Of a stretch of DNA of 64,000 nt, positions 34,625 to 42,434 are shown piece after piece; positions within the stretch are counted from its first letter, which is position 1, and each line of letters opens with the position of its first letter. The position numbers and the translations under genes were made by a program. This DNA comes from Halomonas alkalicola (GTDB lineage Bacteria; Pseudomonadota; Gammaproteobacteria; Pseudomonadales; Halomonadaceae). The stretch covers positions 1 through 64,000 of the forward strand of contig NZ_CP131913.1 of the NCBI RefSeq assembly GCF_030704205.1, in the 5' to 3' direction. The notes under the pieces are model-generated. The model had not been told where the DNA came from, ran no database searches, and saw only the letters and a list, made by a program, of their open reading frames with translations.

Positions 34625-34861
34625 ATGCGCCTCGGCACCCCAATTCATGATGCCGCTACCCTTGGCCGGCTGATCCGACAGACGCGAAAGCAGCAGAACC
34701 TGACGCTCGAAACGCTGGCAGGCCTTTGCGGGTTGAGCATACGTTTCCTCAGCGAACTGGAGAACGGCCGAGAAACCTGCAGCCTGGTGCGCGTGCTGCT
34801 GGTGCTTGATGCCCTGGGAATAGAGCTGACCGCCGAACCGCCCGAGACAGGTGCATCATGA
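34625..34861 (+). CDS. hipB: HipB-like antitoxin, XRE family
   Basis: Protein of 78 residues with one XRE helix-turn-helix: LGRLIRQTRKQQNLTLETLA, GLSIRFLSELENGRETCSL. HipB binds HipA and represses the operon. ATG at 34625 has GGAG eleven bases upstream; a TTG at 34613 is also in frame. The stop overlaps the hipA start (ATGA). Confidence 0.88.
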   Translation: MRLGTPIHDAATLGRLIRQTRKQQNLTLETLAGLCGLSIRFLSELENGRETCSLVRVLLVLDALGIELTAEPPETGAS

Positions 34862-36129
34862 GCCAGCACCATACCCTGAACGTTTGGCGTGAGCATCGCC
34901 TGGTCGGTACCCTGTGGCGAGGTAGCGGCGAACGCCTGATCGGCTTCGAATACGATAGCGAATGGCAAGCCACCGGCCACGCCATTTCCAACAGCCTGCC
35001 GCTGGAAAAACGCACCTGGCTACCCGAAGAACAAACGGCCCATCGCTGGTTCGGCAACCTGCTACCCGAAGAGCAAGCCCGCACCGCGCTGCTCAAGCGG
35101 CTTGCCATCCCCGACGACGATTTCGCCCTACTGGCCGCCATCGGTGGCGACTGCGCCGGCGCACTCACTCTTCTTCCGCCTGAGCAGCAGCCGGCCAGCC
35201 AATGGGAAACGACACCGCTTGCGCTGGACAAACTCGCGCAATGGGCCGCCTACCGCGAGCGCTACTCGCTGATGGGCTCCGATGGCGATGACCACCTCCC
35301 ACGCCTCTCGTTGGCAGGAGCTCAGGATAAAATTCCGGTAGTGCTCGACAACGGCGAGCTCAAACTGCCGCGGGGGGCTACCCCTTCGTCGCATATTCTC
35401 AAGTTCGCCGTGGAAGGCCGCGAACTGATCGTCTTGAACGAACTTTTTCTCAACACGCTAGCACGCCTCGCCGGACTGGCCTGCCCCACCACGACACTGG
35501 GCCAGGCGGAAGGCCATGCCTACCTGCTGGTGGAACGCTATGACAGAAGCGATATCGGTACCCAGGCGCTGCGCCGCCTTCATCAGGAAGACTTCTGTCA
35601 GGCCATGGGGCTCTCGCGAATCGAGAAGTACCAGGTGCCGGATGGCCCGCGTTTCGGGCAGTGCATTGCCGCGGCCCGACAAGCCTGTCGCCCCAGCGCC
35701 ACCTCGATCCAGCACCTGCTGCGCTGGCAAATTTTCAACGTCCTGGTCGGCAACACCGATGGTCATGCCAAGAACCTATCGCTGCTACAGAACGAGCGAG
35801 GTCAATGGCAAATCGCCCCCGCCTACGACCTGGTAGGCACTCTGGTGCTGGGCTACCACCGCGACCTGGCTTTCTCGGTCGGTGATCGGTTCAATTCTCG
35901 GCAACTGCTGCCCCGCGACTGGCAAGCCTTCGCCAAGGAGTGTCGCTTCAGCTACCCCTTCGTGCGCCGCGAGATACACTCACTCGCCGCCAGGCTGCAG
36001 GAATTGCTGGTGGCCGATGAACTGCGGCAGGCCTTGAGCGATGCAGGGCTGAGCGAACATGGCTGGGTAAGGCTTCAGCAGCAGCGCCAGCATATTCGGT
36101 CTCAATGCAACAAGGCGCAGCGCTGGTAG
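34858..36129 (+). CDS. hipA: HipA-like serine/threonine kinase toxin
   Basis: Protein of 423 residues with full-length HipA architecture: an N-terminal couple-HipA domain (LNVWREHRLVGTLWR), the glycine-rich loop RLSLAGAQDKIPV near residue 150, ILKF, HQEDFCQAMG near 242, the catalytic loop FNVLVGNTDGHAKNLSLL near 297 and metal-binding APAYDLVGT near 320. HipA phosphorylates a translation factor such as GltX in E. coli; the target here is not known. The residues needed for activity appear to be present. Confidence 0.9.
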   Translation: MSQHHTLNVWREHRLVGTLWRGSGERLIGFEYDSEWQATGHAISNSLPLEKRTWLPEEQTAHRWFGNLLPEEQARTALLKRLAIPDDDFALLAAIGGDCAGALTLLPPEQQPASQWETTPLALDKLAQWAAYRERYSLMGSDGDDHLPRLSLAGAQDKIPVVLDNGELKLPRGATPSSHILKFAVEGRELIVLNELFLNTLARLAGLACPTTTLGQAEGHAYLLVERYDRSDIGTQALRRLHQEDFCQAMGLSRIEKYQVPDGPRFGQCIAAARQACRPSATSIQHLLRWQIFNVLVGNTDGHAKNLSLLQNERGQWQIAPAYDLVGTLVLGYHRDLAFSVGDRFNSRQLLPRDWQAFAKECRFSYPFVRREIHSLAARLQELLVADELRQALSDAGLSEHGWVRLQQQRQHIRSQCNKAQRW

Positions 36130-36162
36130 TAAGTGAACCGTACCGGCTTTCTGAGGATGCCT

Positions 36163-36313
36163 CGGGGTCAGATGCCTCGGGGTCAGACCCTTCGGCAAAC
36201 TTAGGCAAAACCCCCGCCTAAGTGTGCCGAAGGGTCCGACCCCTGCCTTAGTGTGCCGAAGTGTCCGACCCCTGCCTTTGACCCTCCGCCCGCTTCGGGC
36301 TTGCGAGGGTCAA
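36163..36313. repeat. palindromic repeat with internal tandem duplications, copy 14
   Basis: The left arm is preceded by a tandem GATGCCTCGGGGTCA pair (36157-36186), and the right arm GTGTGCCGAAGTGTCCGACC is followed by a second copy of itself (near 36251). After this comes a hairpin TTGACCCTC...GAGGGTCAA at 36275-36313, whose right side contains the stop codon of the convergent antitoxin gene and may terminate it. Confidence 0.82.
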
Positions 36314-36624
36314 GGGGCCGGAGGCTGGGACATCGGTTTGATGGTCAGCTGTAGCCCCAGGGCGTTGGCGACCTTGTTGATGGTGGAGAAGGCGGGATTG
36401 CCTTCACCTGAAAGCGCCTTGTAAAGCCCCTCTCGGCTCATGCCGACCTCTTTGGCCAGCTGGCTCATGTTGCGTGCACGGGCAACGTCACCCAGAGCGG
36501 CAGCGAGGAGTGAGGGATCATTCTCTTCCATCACGGCTTCCAGGTAGGCGGCGATCTCCTCTTCGGTCTGGAGGTACTCGGCGGTGTCGTAGTGGCTGAA
36601 TGTCACCTGTGGTTGGGTTGCCAT
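36310..36624 (-). CDS. higA: HigA-like antitoxin (addiction-module HTH)
   Basis: Protein of 104 residues of the probable addiction-module antidote family: an N-terminal segment FSHYDTAEYLQTEEEIAAYL, then an HTH VARARNMSQLAKEVGMSREGLYKALSGEG. It starts 3 bases after the toxin stop, so the order is toxin first, as usual for this class. It binds the RelE/HigB-like toxin and represses the operon. Confidence 0.88.
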   Translation of the reverse strand: MATQPQVTFSHYDTAEYLQTEEEIAAYLEAVMEENDPSLLAAALGDVARARNMSQLAKEVGMSREGLYKALSGEGNPAFSTINKVANALGLQLTIKPMSQPPAP

Positions 36625-36627
36625 GGG

Positions 36628-36924
36628 TTACTCCTTCCACTGCTTGGCAATGGCTTTGGCTTGCTCCATGTCGCTGGGCTGGCTGCCCTTGTCGCCCCCG
36701 CAGAGTAGGACGACTACAATGGGGCCTCGGGTAAGGTAGTAGACCCGGTAGCCGGGGCCATGCGGTATGCGCAGTTCCGAGATACCTTCACCGACAGGTT
36801 TGACATCGCCGGGGTTGCCGAGGCTGAGCCGTCTGAGCCGCACCGTGATCTTGGCACGGGCCCGAGTGTCACGAAGGCTGCGCAGCCACTGATCAAAGAC
36901 ATCGGTTTTGATAAGCTTGATCAT
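36628..36924 (-). CDS. higB: RelE/HigB-family toxin
   Basis: Protein of 98 residues of the phage-derived Gp49/HigB-like type: FDQWLRSLRDTRARAKITVR, LRRLSLGNPGDVKPVGEGIS, ELRIPHGPGYRVYYL and LLCGGDKGSQPSDMEQAKAI. It is predicted to be an mRNA interferase or gyrase-type growth inhibitor held in check by the antitoxin gene 3 bases downstream. Its promoter lies in the short gap before the intact ugd gene, which runs the other way. Confidence 0.88.
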   Translation of the reverse strand: MIKLIKTDVFDQWLRSLRDTRARAKITVRLRRLSLGNPGDVKPVGEGISELRIPHGPGYRVYYLTRGPIVVVLLCGGDKGSQPSDMEQAKAIAKQWKE

Positions 36925-37004
36925 ATGTGAACCCTAGTTGACAGCTCGTGTGATGTCAACTGTGGTTATCGGATCCTGCTAGCTGCTCATGAGAAGGAAC
37001 TGCT

Positions 37005-38171
37005 GTGAACATTGCCATTGCCGGTACCGGCTACGTCGGTCTCTCCAACGCCATGCTGCTGGCCCAGCACAACCGGGTCGTGGCGGTGGATATCGTCCCC
37101 GAGCGGGTCGCGATGCTGAACGAGGGGCGCTCGCCCATCGAGGATGCCGAGATCAGCGAGTTCCTGGCCCACCGCCAGCTGGACTTCACGGCGACCCTGA
37201 ACAAGGAGGCCGCCTACCGCGAGGCCGACTTCGTGGTGATCGCGACCCCCACCGACTACGACCCGAAGACCAACACCTTCGATACCTCGAGCGTCGAGGC
37301 GGTGATCCAGGACGTGATGGCGATCAATCCGGGCGCGGTGATGGTGATCAAGTCCACCGTGCCGGTGGGCTACACCGCGGAGGCCAGCCGGCGCTTCGGC
37401 ACCGAGAACCTGCTCTTCTCGCCGGAGTTCCTGCGCGAGGGCAGGGCGCTCTACGATAACCTGCACCCGTCGCGGATCATCGTCGGCGAGCACTCCGCCC
37501 GGGCCGAGGCCTTCGCCGGCCTGCTCAGGCAGGGGGCGCTGGACGACGAGATCCCGGTGCTCTTCACCAACAGCACCGAGGCGGAGGCGATCAAGCTCTT
37601 CGCCAACACCTATCTCGCCATGCGGGTGGCCTACTTCAACGAGCTCGACAGCTACGCCGAGACCCACGGCCTGGATACCCGCCAGATCATCGAGGGCGTG
37701 GGGCTCGACCCGCGCATCGGAAAGCACTACAACAACCCCTCCTTCGGCTACGGCGGCTACTGCCTGCCCAAGGACACCAAGCAGCTCCTGGCCAACTACC
37801 AGGACGTGCCGAGCAACATCATCGCGGCCATCGTCGATGCCAACCGCACCCGCAAGGACTTCATCGCCGAGCAGATCCTCAAGCGCCAGCCCCGGGTGGT
37901 GGGGGTCTACCGGCTGATCATGAAGACCGGCTCCGACAACTTCCGCGCCAGCGCCATGCAGGGCGTGATGAAGCGCATCAAGGCCAAGGGCATCGAGGTG
38001 GTGGTCTATGAGCCGGTGCTCGCCGAGGAGACCTTCTACGGCTCGCGGGTGATCCGCGACCTCCACGCCTTCAAGGCCGAGGCCGACGTGATCCTGTCGA
38101 ACCGCATGGCCGCCGAGCTCCAGGACGTCGCCGAGAAGGTCTACACCCGCGACCTCTTCGGCAGCGACTGA
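37005..38171 (+). CDS. ugd: UDP-glucose 6-dehydrogenase, E. coli type
   Basis: Enzyme of 388 residues that follows the E. coli Ugd sequence along its whole length: [52 protein letters not shown], the catalytic cysteine in [16 protein letters not shown], and the C-terminal [11 protein letters not shown]. It makes UDP-glucuronate. GTG start with AAGGAACTGCT upstream. It is the intact partner of the frameshifted copy at 25807-26975, and the two lie as direct repeats 11.2 kb apart. Confidence 0.95.
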   Translation: MNIAIAGTGYVGLSNAMLLAQHNRVVAVDIVPERVAMLNEGRSPIEDAEISEFLAHRQLDFTATLNKEAAYREADFVVIATPTDYDPKTNTFDTSSVEAVIQDVMAINPGAVMVIKSTVPVGYTAEASRRFGTENLLFSPEFLREGRALYDNLHPSRIIVGEHSARAEAFAGLLRQGALDDEIPVLFTNSTEAEAIKLFANTYLAMRVAYFNELDSYAETHGLDTRQIIEGVGLDPRIGKHYNNPSFGYGGYCLPKDTKQLLANYQDVPSNIIAAIVDANRTRKDFIAEQILKRQPRVVGVYRLIMKTGSDNFRASAMQGVMKRIKAKGIEVVVYEPVLAEETFYGSRVIRDLHAFKAEADVILSNRMAAELQDVAEKVYTRDLFGSD

Positions 38172-38183
38172 GCGAACCAACCT

Positions 38184-38262
38184 TCGGGGTCAACCTTCGG
38201 GGTCAGACCCTTCGGCAAACTTAGGCCAACCCCCGCCTAAGTCTTCTGAAGGGTCTGACCCC
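38184..38262. repeat. REPIN-type palindromic repeat, copy 15, abutting the RAYT gene
   Basis: A duplicated left half-arm (CCTTCGGGGTCAA then CCTTCGGGGTCAGACCC), CTTAGGC, loop, GCCTAAGTCTTCTGAAGGGT, CTGACCCC. On the minus strand it begins directly after the stop codon of the RAYT transposase. Confidence 0.88.
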
Positions 38263-38916
38263 CTATGGGGATTGCCCCGACAGCCGTTCCCGCCAGGCCT
38301 CGCTGCCGAAGGCGTGGCCGCGGCGAGTCTGCTGGCGGATCTCCTCCAGGGTGGCGTCGGGCAGGGGCGCGTCGAAGAGCTGGCGGTAGTGGTGCCGGCG
38401 CCGGCGCTGCTCGGGGTCGCGGGCGCTGGCCAGGTAGAGCGCATGGGGCGTGACCCGCGGGTCCTCGGCGCCCAGGGCGTTGGCCGGGTAGCTGGACCAG
38501 CGGTAGTCGCCGGGATGGGCGACCATGCCGGCCCGCACCGGATTCAGCTCGATATAGCGGTAGCAGGCGAAGAGGTAGTCTTCTTCGCCGATGAGGCAGG
38601 AGTAGTAACGGCCCTCGAAGAGCCCGCCGGTACGCTCATGGCGCCGGTTGAAGTACTGTGCGTAGCGCTGCCCGAGGCTCTTCATCAGCAGGCTGACGCC
38701 CTGCGGGTCGTCGCGGGGCGTGGCCAGCAGGTGGAAGTGATTGGTCATCAGCACATAGGCGTGCACGTCGACCCGATACTCCCGGCGAGCCTCGTCAAGC
38801 AGATCGAGAAAACGCTCGGCATCGCTGCGGAAGTGAAAGCAGGTGCCGCGGTTGTTCCCGCGCTGCACCAGGTGCACCGGTATACTGGGCAGAAGAATAC
38901 GAGTCGGGCGGGGCAT
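38263..38916 (-). CDS. REP-associated tyrosine transposase (RAYT)
   Basis: Y1 HUH transposase-like protein of 217 residues. Motifs in order are PTRILLPSIPVHLVQRGNNR at the N-terminus, the metal-binding H-x-H in MTNHFHLLATP near residue 64, FNRRHERTGGLFEGRYYSCL near 98, and the catalytic tyrosine region YRYIELNPVRAGMV near 125, followed by YRWSSYPANALG. This is the standard motif order of RAYT/TnpA-REP proteins, which cut and join single-stranded REP hairpins. ATG at 38916 is preferred over 38934. It is flanked by palindromic repeats at 38184-38262 and 38981-39018, the usual signature of a RAYT with its own REPs. Confidence 0.92.
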   Translation of the reverse strand: MPRPTRILLPSIPVHLVQRGNNRGTCFHFRSDAERFLDLLDEARREYRVDVHAYVLMTNHFHLLATPRDDPQGVSLLMKSLGQRYAQYFNRRHERTGGLFEGRYYSCLIGEEDYLFACYRYIELNPVRAGMVAHPGDYRWSSYPANALGAEDPRVTPHALYLASARDPEQRRRRHHYRQLFDAPLPDATLEEIRQQTRRGHAFGSEAWRERLSGQSP

Positions 38917-38980
38917 GGCCAATCCCCCTTTCATGGCGTGCGGTGGCCTGCCTCAGTGTAGCCCAACCTCAGCCCCCTTC

Positions 38981-39018
38981 GGGGTCAGACCCTTAAATTC
39001 CCTTAAGGGTCTGACCCC
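38981..39018. repeat. perfect palindromic repeat, copy 16, upstream of the RAYT gene
   Basis: GGGGTCAGACCCTTAA at 38981-38996 is mirrored by TTAAGGGTCTGACCCC at 39003-39018, with six bases between. It is a perfect 16-base-pair stem, 64 bases from the RAYT start and 20 bases before the YdcF-type gene on the other strand. Confidence 0.92.
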
Positions 39019-39038
39019 GCCAGCCAACGTGGTGTTGC

Positions 39039-39773
39039 ATGTACGATACGATCAAGGCGCTGGCGTCCCAGCTGCTGATGCCGCTGCCCGTCAGCCTGGG
39101 GCTGATGGCATTGGGCCTCGCGCTGATGGCCTGGCGCTGCCGCCGTGCGGGTGTGGCGGCAGCGGCTATCGGCCTGGCGGTTCTGATGCTGGCCAGCTGG
39201 GGGCCCGTCGCCGAGCGTCTCCTGGAACCGCTCGAGACGCGCTATCCGGCACTGCAGACGCTGCCAGAGGGGGAGGGCTTGGTCGCGGTGGTGGTGCTGG
39301 GGGGCGGTTGGCGACCCGAGGCGCCGCGCTCGAGCGTGAGCCGCTTGAACGACAGCTCGGCGATTCGCCTGATGGAGGGCATCCGGCTGTGGCGACAGAA
39401 CCCTGAGCTGCCGCTGGTGGTCACCGGTGCCAGCCGTGATCCCGATATTGCCCCGGTGGCCCGGGGCTATGCCACTGCCGCCGCAGAGCTGGGCGTGCCG
39501 GAAGGGCGCCTGACGGTGCTGGACTGGCCCACCGATACCGGCCTGGAAGCCCAGGCCGTTCGTGAGGCCCTGGGCGAGGGCGCGCGGGTGGTGCTGGTCA
39601 CCTCCGCGTCGCATATGCCGCGCTCAATGCGTCACTTCCGACAGGCCGGACTCGAGCCCCTGGCGGCGCCCACCCACTACCTGACCCAGCCTGATCAAGC
39701 CGGCCAGCTGCGCCATTGGGTGCCATCGGCCAGCCACCTACGCAAGTCGGAGCGGGCGTTGTTAGGGAGCTAG
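39039..39773 (+). CDS. YdcF/ElyC/SanA-type envelope protein
   Basis: Protein of 244 residues with two N-terminal membrane segments (LLMPLPVSLGLMALGLALMA, GVAAAAIGLAVLMLASW) and a periplasmic DUF218 domain: AVVVLGGGW near residue 84, PLVVTGAS near 127, and VVLVTSASHMPRSMRHFRQA near 185. ElyC-type proteins affect undecaprenyl-carrier use and envelope polysaccharide synthesis, which would suit this locus; the exact role is unknown. It is the last host-type gene before the island. Confidence 0.85.
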   Translation: MYDTIKALASQLLMPLPVSLGLMALGLALMAWRCRRAGVAAAAIGLAVLMLASWGPVAERLLEPLETRYPALQTLPEGEGLVAVVVLGGGWRPEAPRSSVSRLNDSSAIRLMEGIRLWRQNPELPLVVTGASRDPDIAPVARGYATAAAELGVPEGRLTVLDWPTDTGLEAQAVREALGEGARVVLVTSASHMPRSMRHFRQAGLEPLAAPTHYLTQPDQAGQLRHWVPSASHLRKSERALLGS

Positions 39774-40822
39774 CGCACTGTTAGGAAGTAAGCTATTTTT
39801 CAATCAAGCTTTTACAAAATAATAGGTGAGAAGCAGATGAGAGCAATTCTAGTAATTGCTTATGCACAAGCACCGGCAAGAACTTTTTTATGAATCTGGT
39901 GTGGTCGACAACCGACCTTGTCATCGGCGGGCATGCGTATCCTGAGTTCCCAATTCTGCTATGGGATAGTATGGAGAGCTGTCGGCCTGCCAATCTGTTT
40001 CTGCGTTACTACCTACTGCGCGGTGCCGTAGGATCTCAGAAATCGTGGGATCCGGTAGGGAGAGCGTTGTATGACTATTTCAGCTTTCTGCAGGCTCACG
40101 AGCTGGAATGGGATAAGTGTGACCGTGGCGAAGCAAAGAGCTTGGTTGCGGCTTACCGAGACTACTCCTTGTATACGGTGAAGCTACAACGCAGCACTGT
40201 CCGAAACCGTCTCACCTATGTGACCCTCTTCTACGAATACGCCCAGCGGCAACGGTGGATCACAACTCTGCCATTCGGATACGAGGATCGAATAGTTAAA
40301 CGTAAGCACCGTTTACTGTCGCATACCGAAAGCAGTGGTGGCCGTGCGTCCATGCGCGACGTCATGCCGCGCGCCCATTACAATTTGCCGAAGTTTCTAT
40401 CTACATCGGAAATCACGCTTTTGTTGGAGGCAGCGACCAACGTTCATCACAACATGATTGTGCGGCTAGCGTTGGGTACTGGATTACGGAAGCAAGAACT
40501 AGCGACTTTCCCGCTGCGTTATATTTTCGATCCTGAGCTTCGAGGTGACCAGTCGCGGAATGTAAGGGTAACCTTAGATCCAGAGGACGGGAGCGGCATG
40601 AAGACCAAGGGCAGTAAGCCCCGGGTCATCTACATTTCTCGCAATCTCATGGGGAATCTCAACTTCTACGCCAAGCACCGGCGCGGGGAGCGGGCCTCTC
40701 TGAGCCGTCGCCAGCATGCGCCGTTGTTTCTAAACCAAACGGGGGAGCCTTACAGCTTGGATGGCAAGGGGCTTGATCGGATCGTCCGTCTCATTGGACG
40801 CCGGGCCGGGCTGGAAGTCTGG

Positions 40823-42209
40823 GGTAGTGTCCCGTCAAGTGGTGTAACAGCGGGTGAGGCCACCGCGGCCTTCGCTGACTGTTACGCCGCCTCCTCGTGA
40901 ATCAATTGTTCGGTGCCTGCCTCAGTCGCCTCCTTGAGCACCGGGGCCAGGCTCTCCAGGCTCAGGTACCGGCGGCTGACTTGCCATTCATCGTTCTGCT
41001 CCAGCAGTACCGCTCCGACCAGGCGCGTCACCGACGCGTTGTTGGGGAAGATCCCGACGACGTTGCTGCGCCGTTTGATCTCCTTGTTCAGCCGCTCCAA
41101 GCAGTTCGTGGACGCCAACTTCGGCCAGTGATCTTTCGGGAAGGCCATGAACGCCAGCACGTCCTCCTCGGCGCTATCCATGCAGTCCGCCGCCTTGGCG
41201 AAGCGCTCACGCAGGCTGTCGGCCACCTGCCGCCACTGGCGCGTCGCTGCGGCTTGATCCGGCTGGGCAAAGGCCGTGCGCACCGCCGCCGAGATCGCTG
41301 GCTGGTGGGCCTTAGGGACCTGCGAGAGCACGTTGCGCATGAAGTGCACTCGACAGCGTTGCCAGCCCGCCCCAGTCAGTACCGTCGCGATCGCCTTTTT
41401 CAGCCCCTCGTGAGCGTCGGAGATGACCAGGCGAGTGCCCTTCAGCCCCCGGGCCACCAGCGAGCGTAGGAACGCCGTCCAGAAGCCCTCCGTCTCAGCC
41501 GGACCTGCGGAGAGGCCCAGCACCTCACGGTAACCGTCCTGATTCACCGCCGTGGCCACCACCACCGCCTGGCTCGCTACCGGGCCGTGCTCTCGACTCT
41601 TGATATAGGTCGCGTCGAGCCATACGTAGGGCCAGTGCCCCTCCAGCGGCCGCTCCAGGAAGCTCTGGACGCGCTCATCGATCGAGGCGCACAGTCGGGA
41701 GACCTGCGACTTGGAGATCCCGGTCATCCCCATGGCCTGGACCAGCTCGTCGACCTTACGAGTTGAGATGCCCTGCACGTAGGCCTCCTGCACCACCGCC
41801 GTGAGCGCTTGCTCGCTCATCCGCCGCGGCTCGAGGAAGCCGGGGAAGTAGCTGCCCTGGCGGAGCTTGGGGACCTTGAGATCCACTCGGCCCATAAACG
41901 CGTCTCCAACGGCCGCTCCCGGTAGCCATTGCGCCGGTTGACCCGCTCCTCGGAGCGCTCGTGGCGATCGGCCCCGCACAGCTCGGCCACCTCGTGCTCC
42001 ATCAGCTCCTGGAGCATGAAGGCCAGCGTCTCACGCAGGAAGTCCGGTGCCACCGCTCGCTTTTCAAGCAGCTCCGTCAGTGCCATGCTCTTGTTGGTCA
42101 TCGTGGGGTTCCTTCGGTTGGTTGCGTGTTTGGCGACTTGCAACTTTATCGAAGGCCCATGGTGACCTCATCCTCCCGTCTGAATTACACCTCTTCCCGG
42201 GACGTTACC
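40823..42209 (-). mobile_element. IS256-family insertion sequence
   Basis: Element of 1387 bases. The left end is GGTAGTGTCCCGTCAAGTGG and the right end, read inward, GGTAACGTCCCGGGAAGAGG, so the terminal inverted repeats are imperfect. It is flanked by an 8-base target duplication AAGTCTGG (40815-40822 and 42210-42217) within the recombinase gene. Confidence 0.9.
40882..42101 (-). pseudogene. IS256-family transposase, frameshifted
   Basis: The N-terminal part from ATG at 42101 reads MTNKSMALTELLEKRAV to [12 protein letters not shown]. The remainder ([20 protein letters not shown] onward) is in another frame, with the break near 41898 where CGCGTTTATGGGC replaces the expected in-frame junction. 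The second part keeps the family motifs [14 protein letters not shown] (Asp), [15 protein letters not shown] (Asp) and [20 protein letters not shown] (Glu). As a single-frame family member it should be inactive unless the break is an assembly error or a programmed shift. Confidence 0.83.
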
Positions 42210-42434
42210 AAGTCTGGCCTCACAAACTGCGACATACCTATGCTACCCATACCTTGGTTACCCTACAGCGCAACCGTGCCACCAATAAGATAGAGCCGCT
42301 TGCCTTCCTGCAAATGCAGCTGGGGCATGCTTCTATCCAAACTACGATGGTCTATCTGCATTTGATCAATGAACTGGCCGATGAGGCGGTACTTATCTAC
42401 GCAGAGGAGTTGGACGAATTGGCGGGTATGGTTC

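Noticed and set aside
13219..39018. CRISPR array, suggested by many copies of a similar repeat
   Set aside because: Copies are kilobases apart with genes between them, are palindromic, vary in internal sequence and have no regular spacers. A RAYT/REPIN explanation fits and no cas gene is present.
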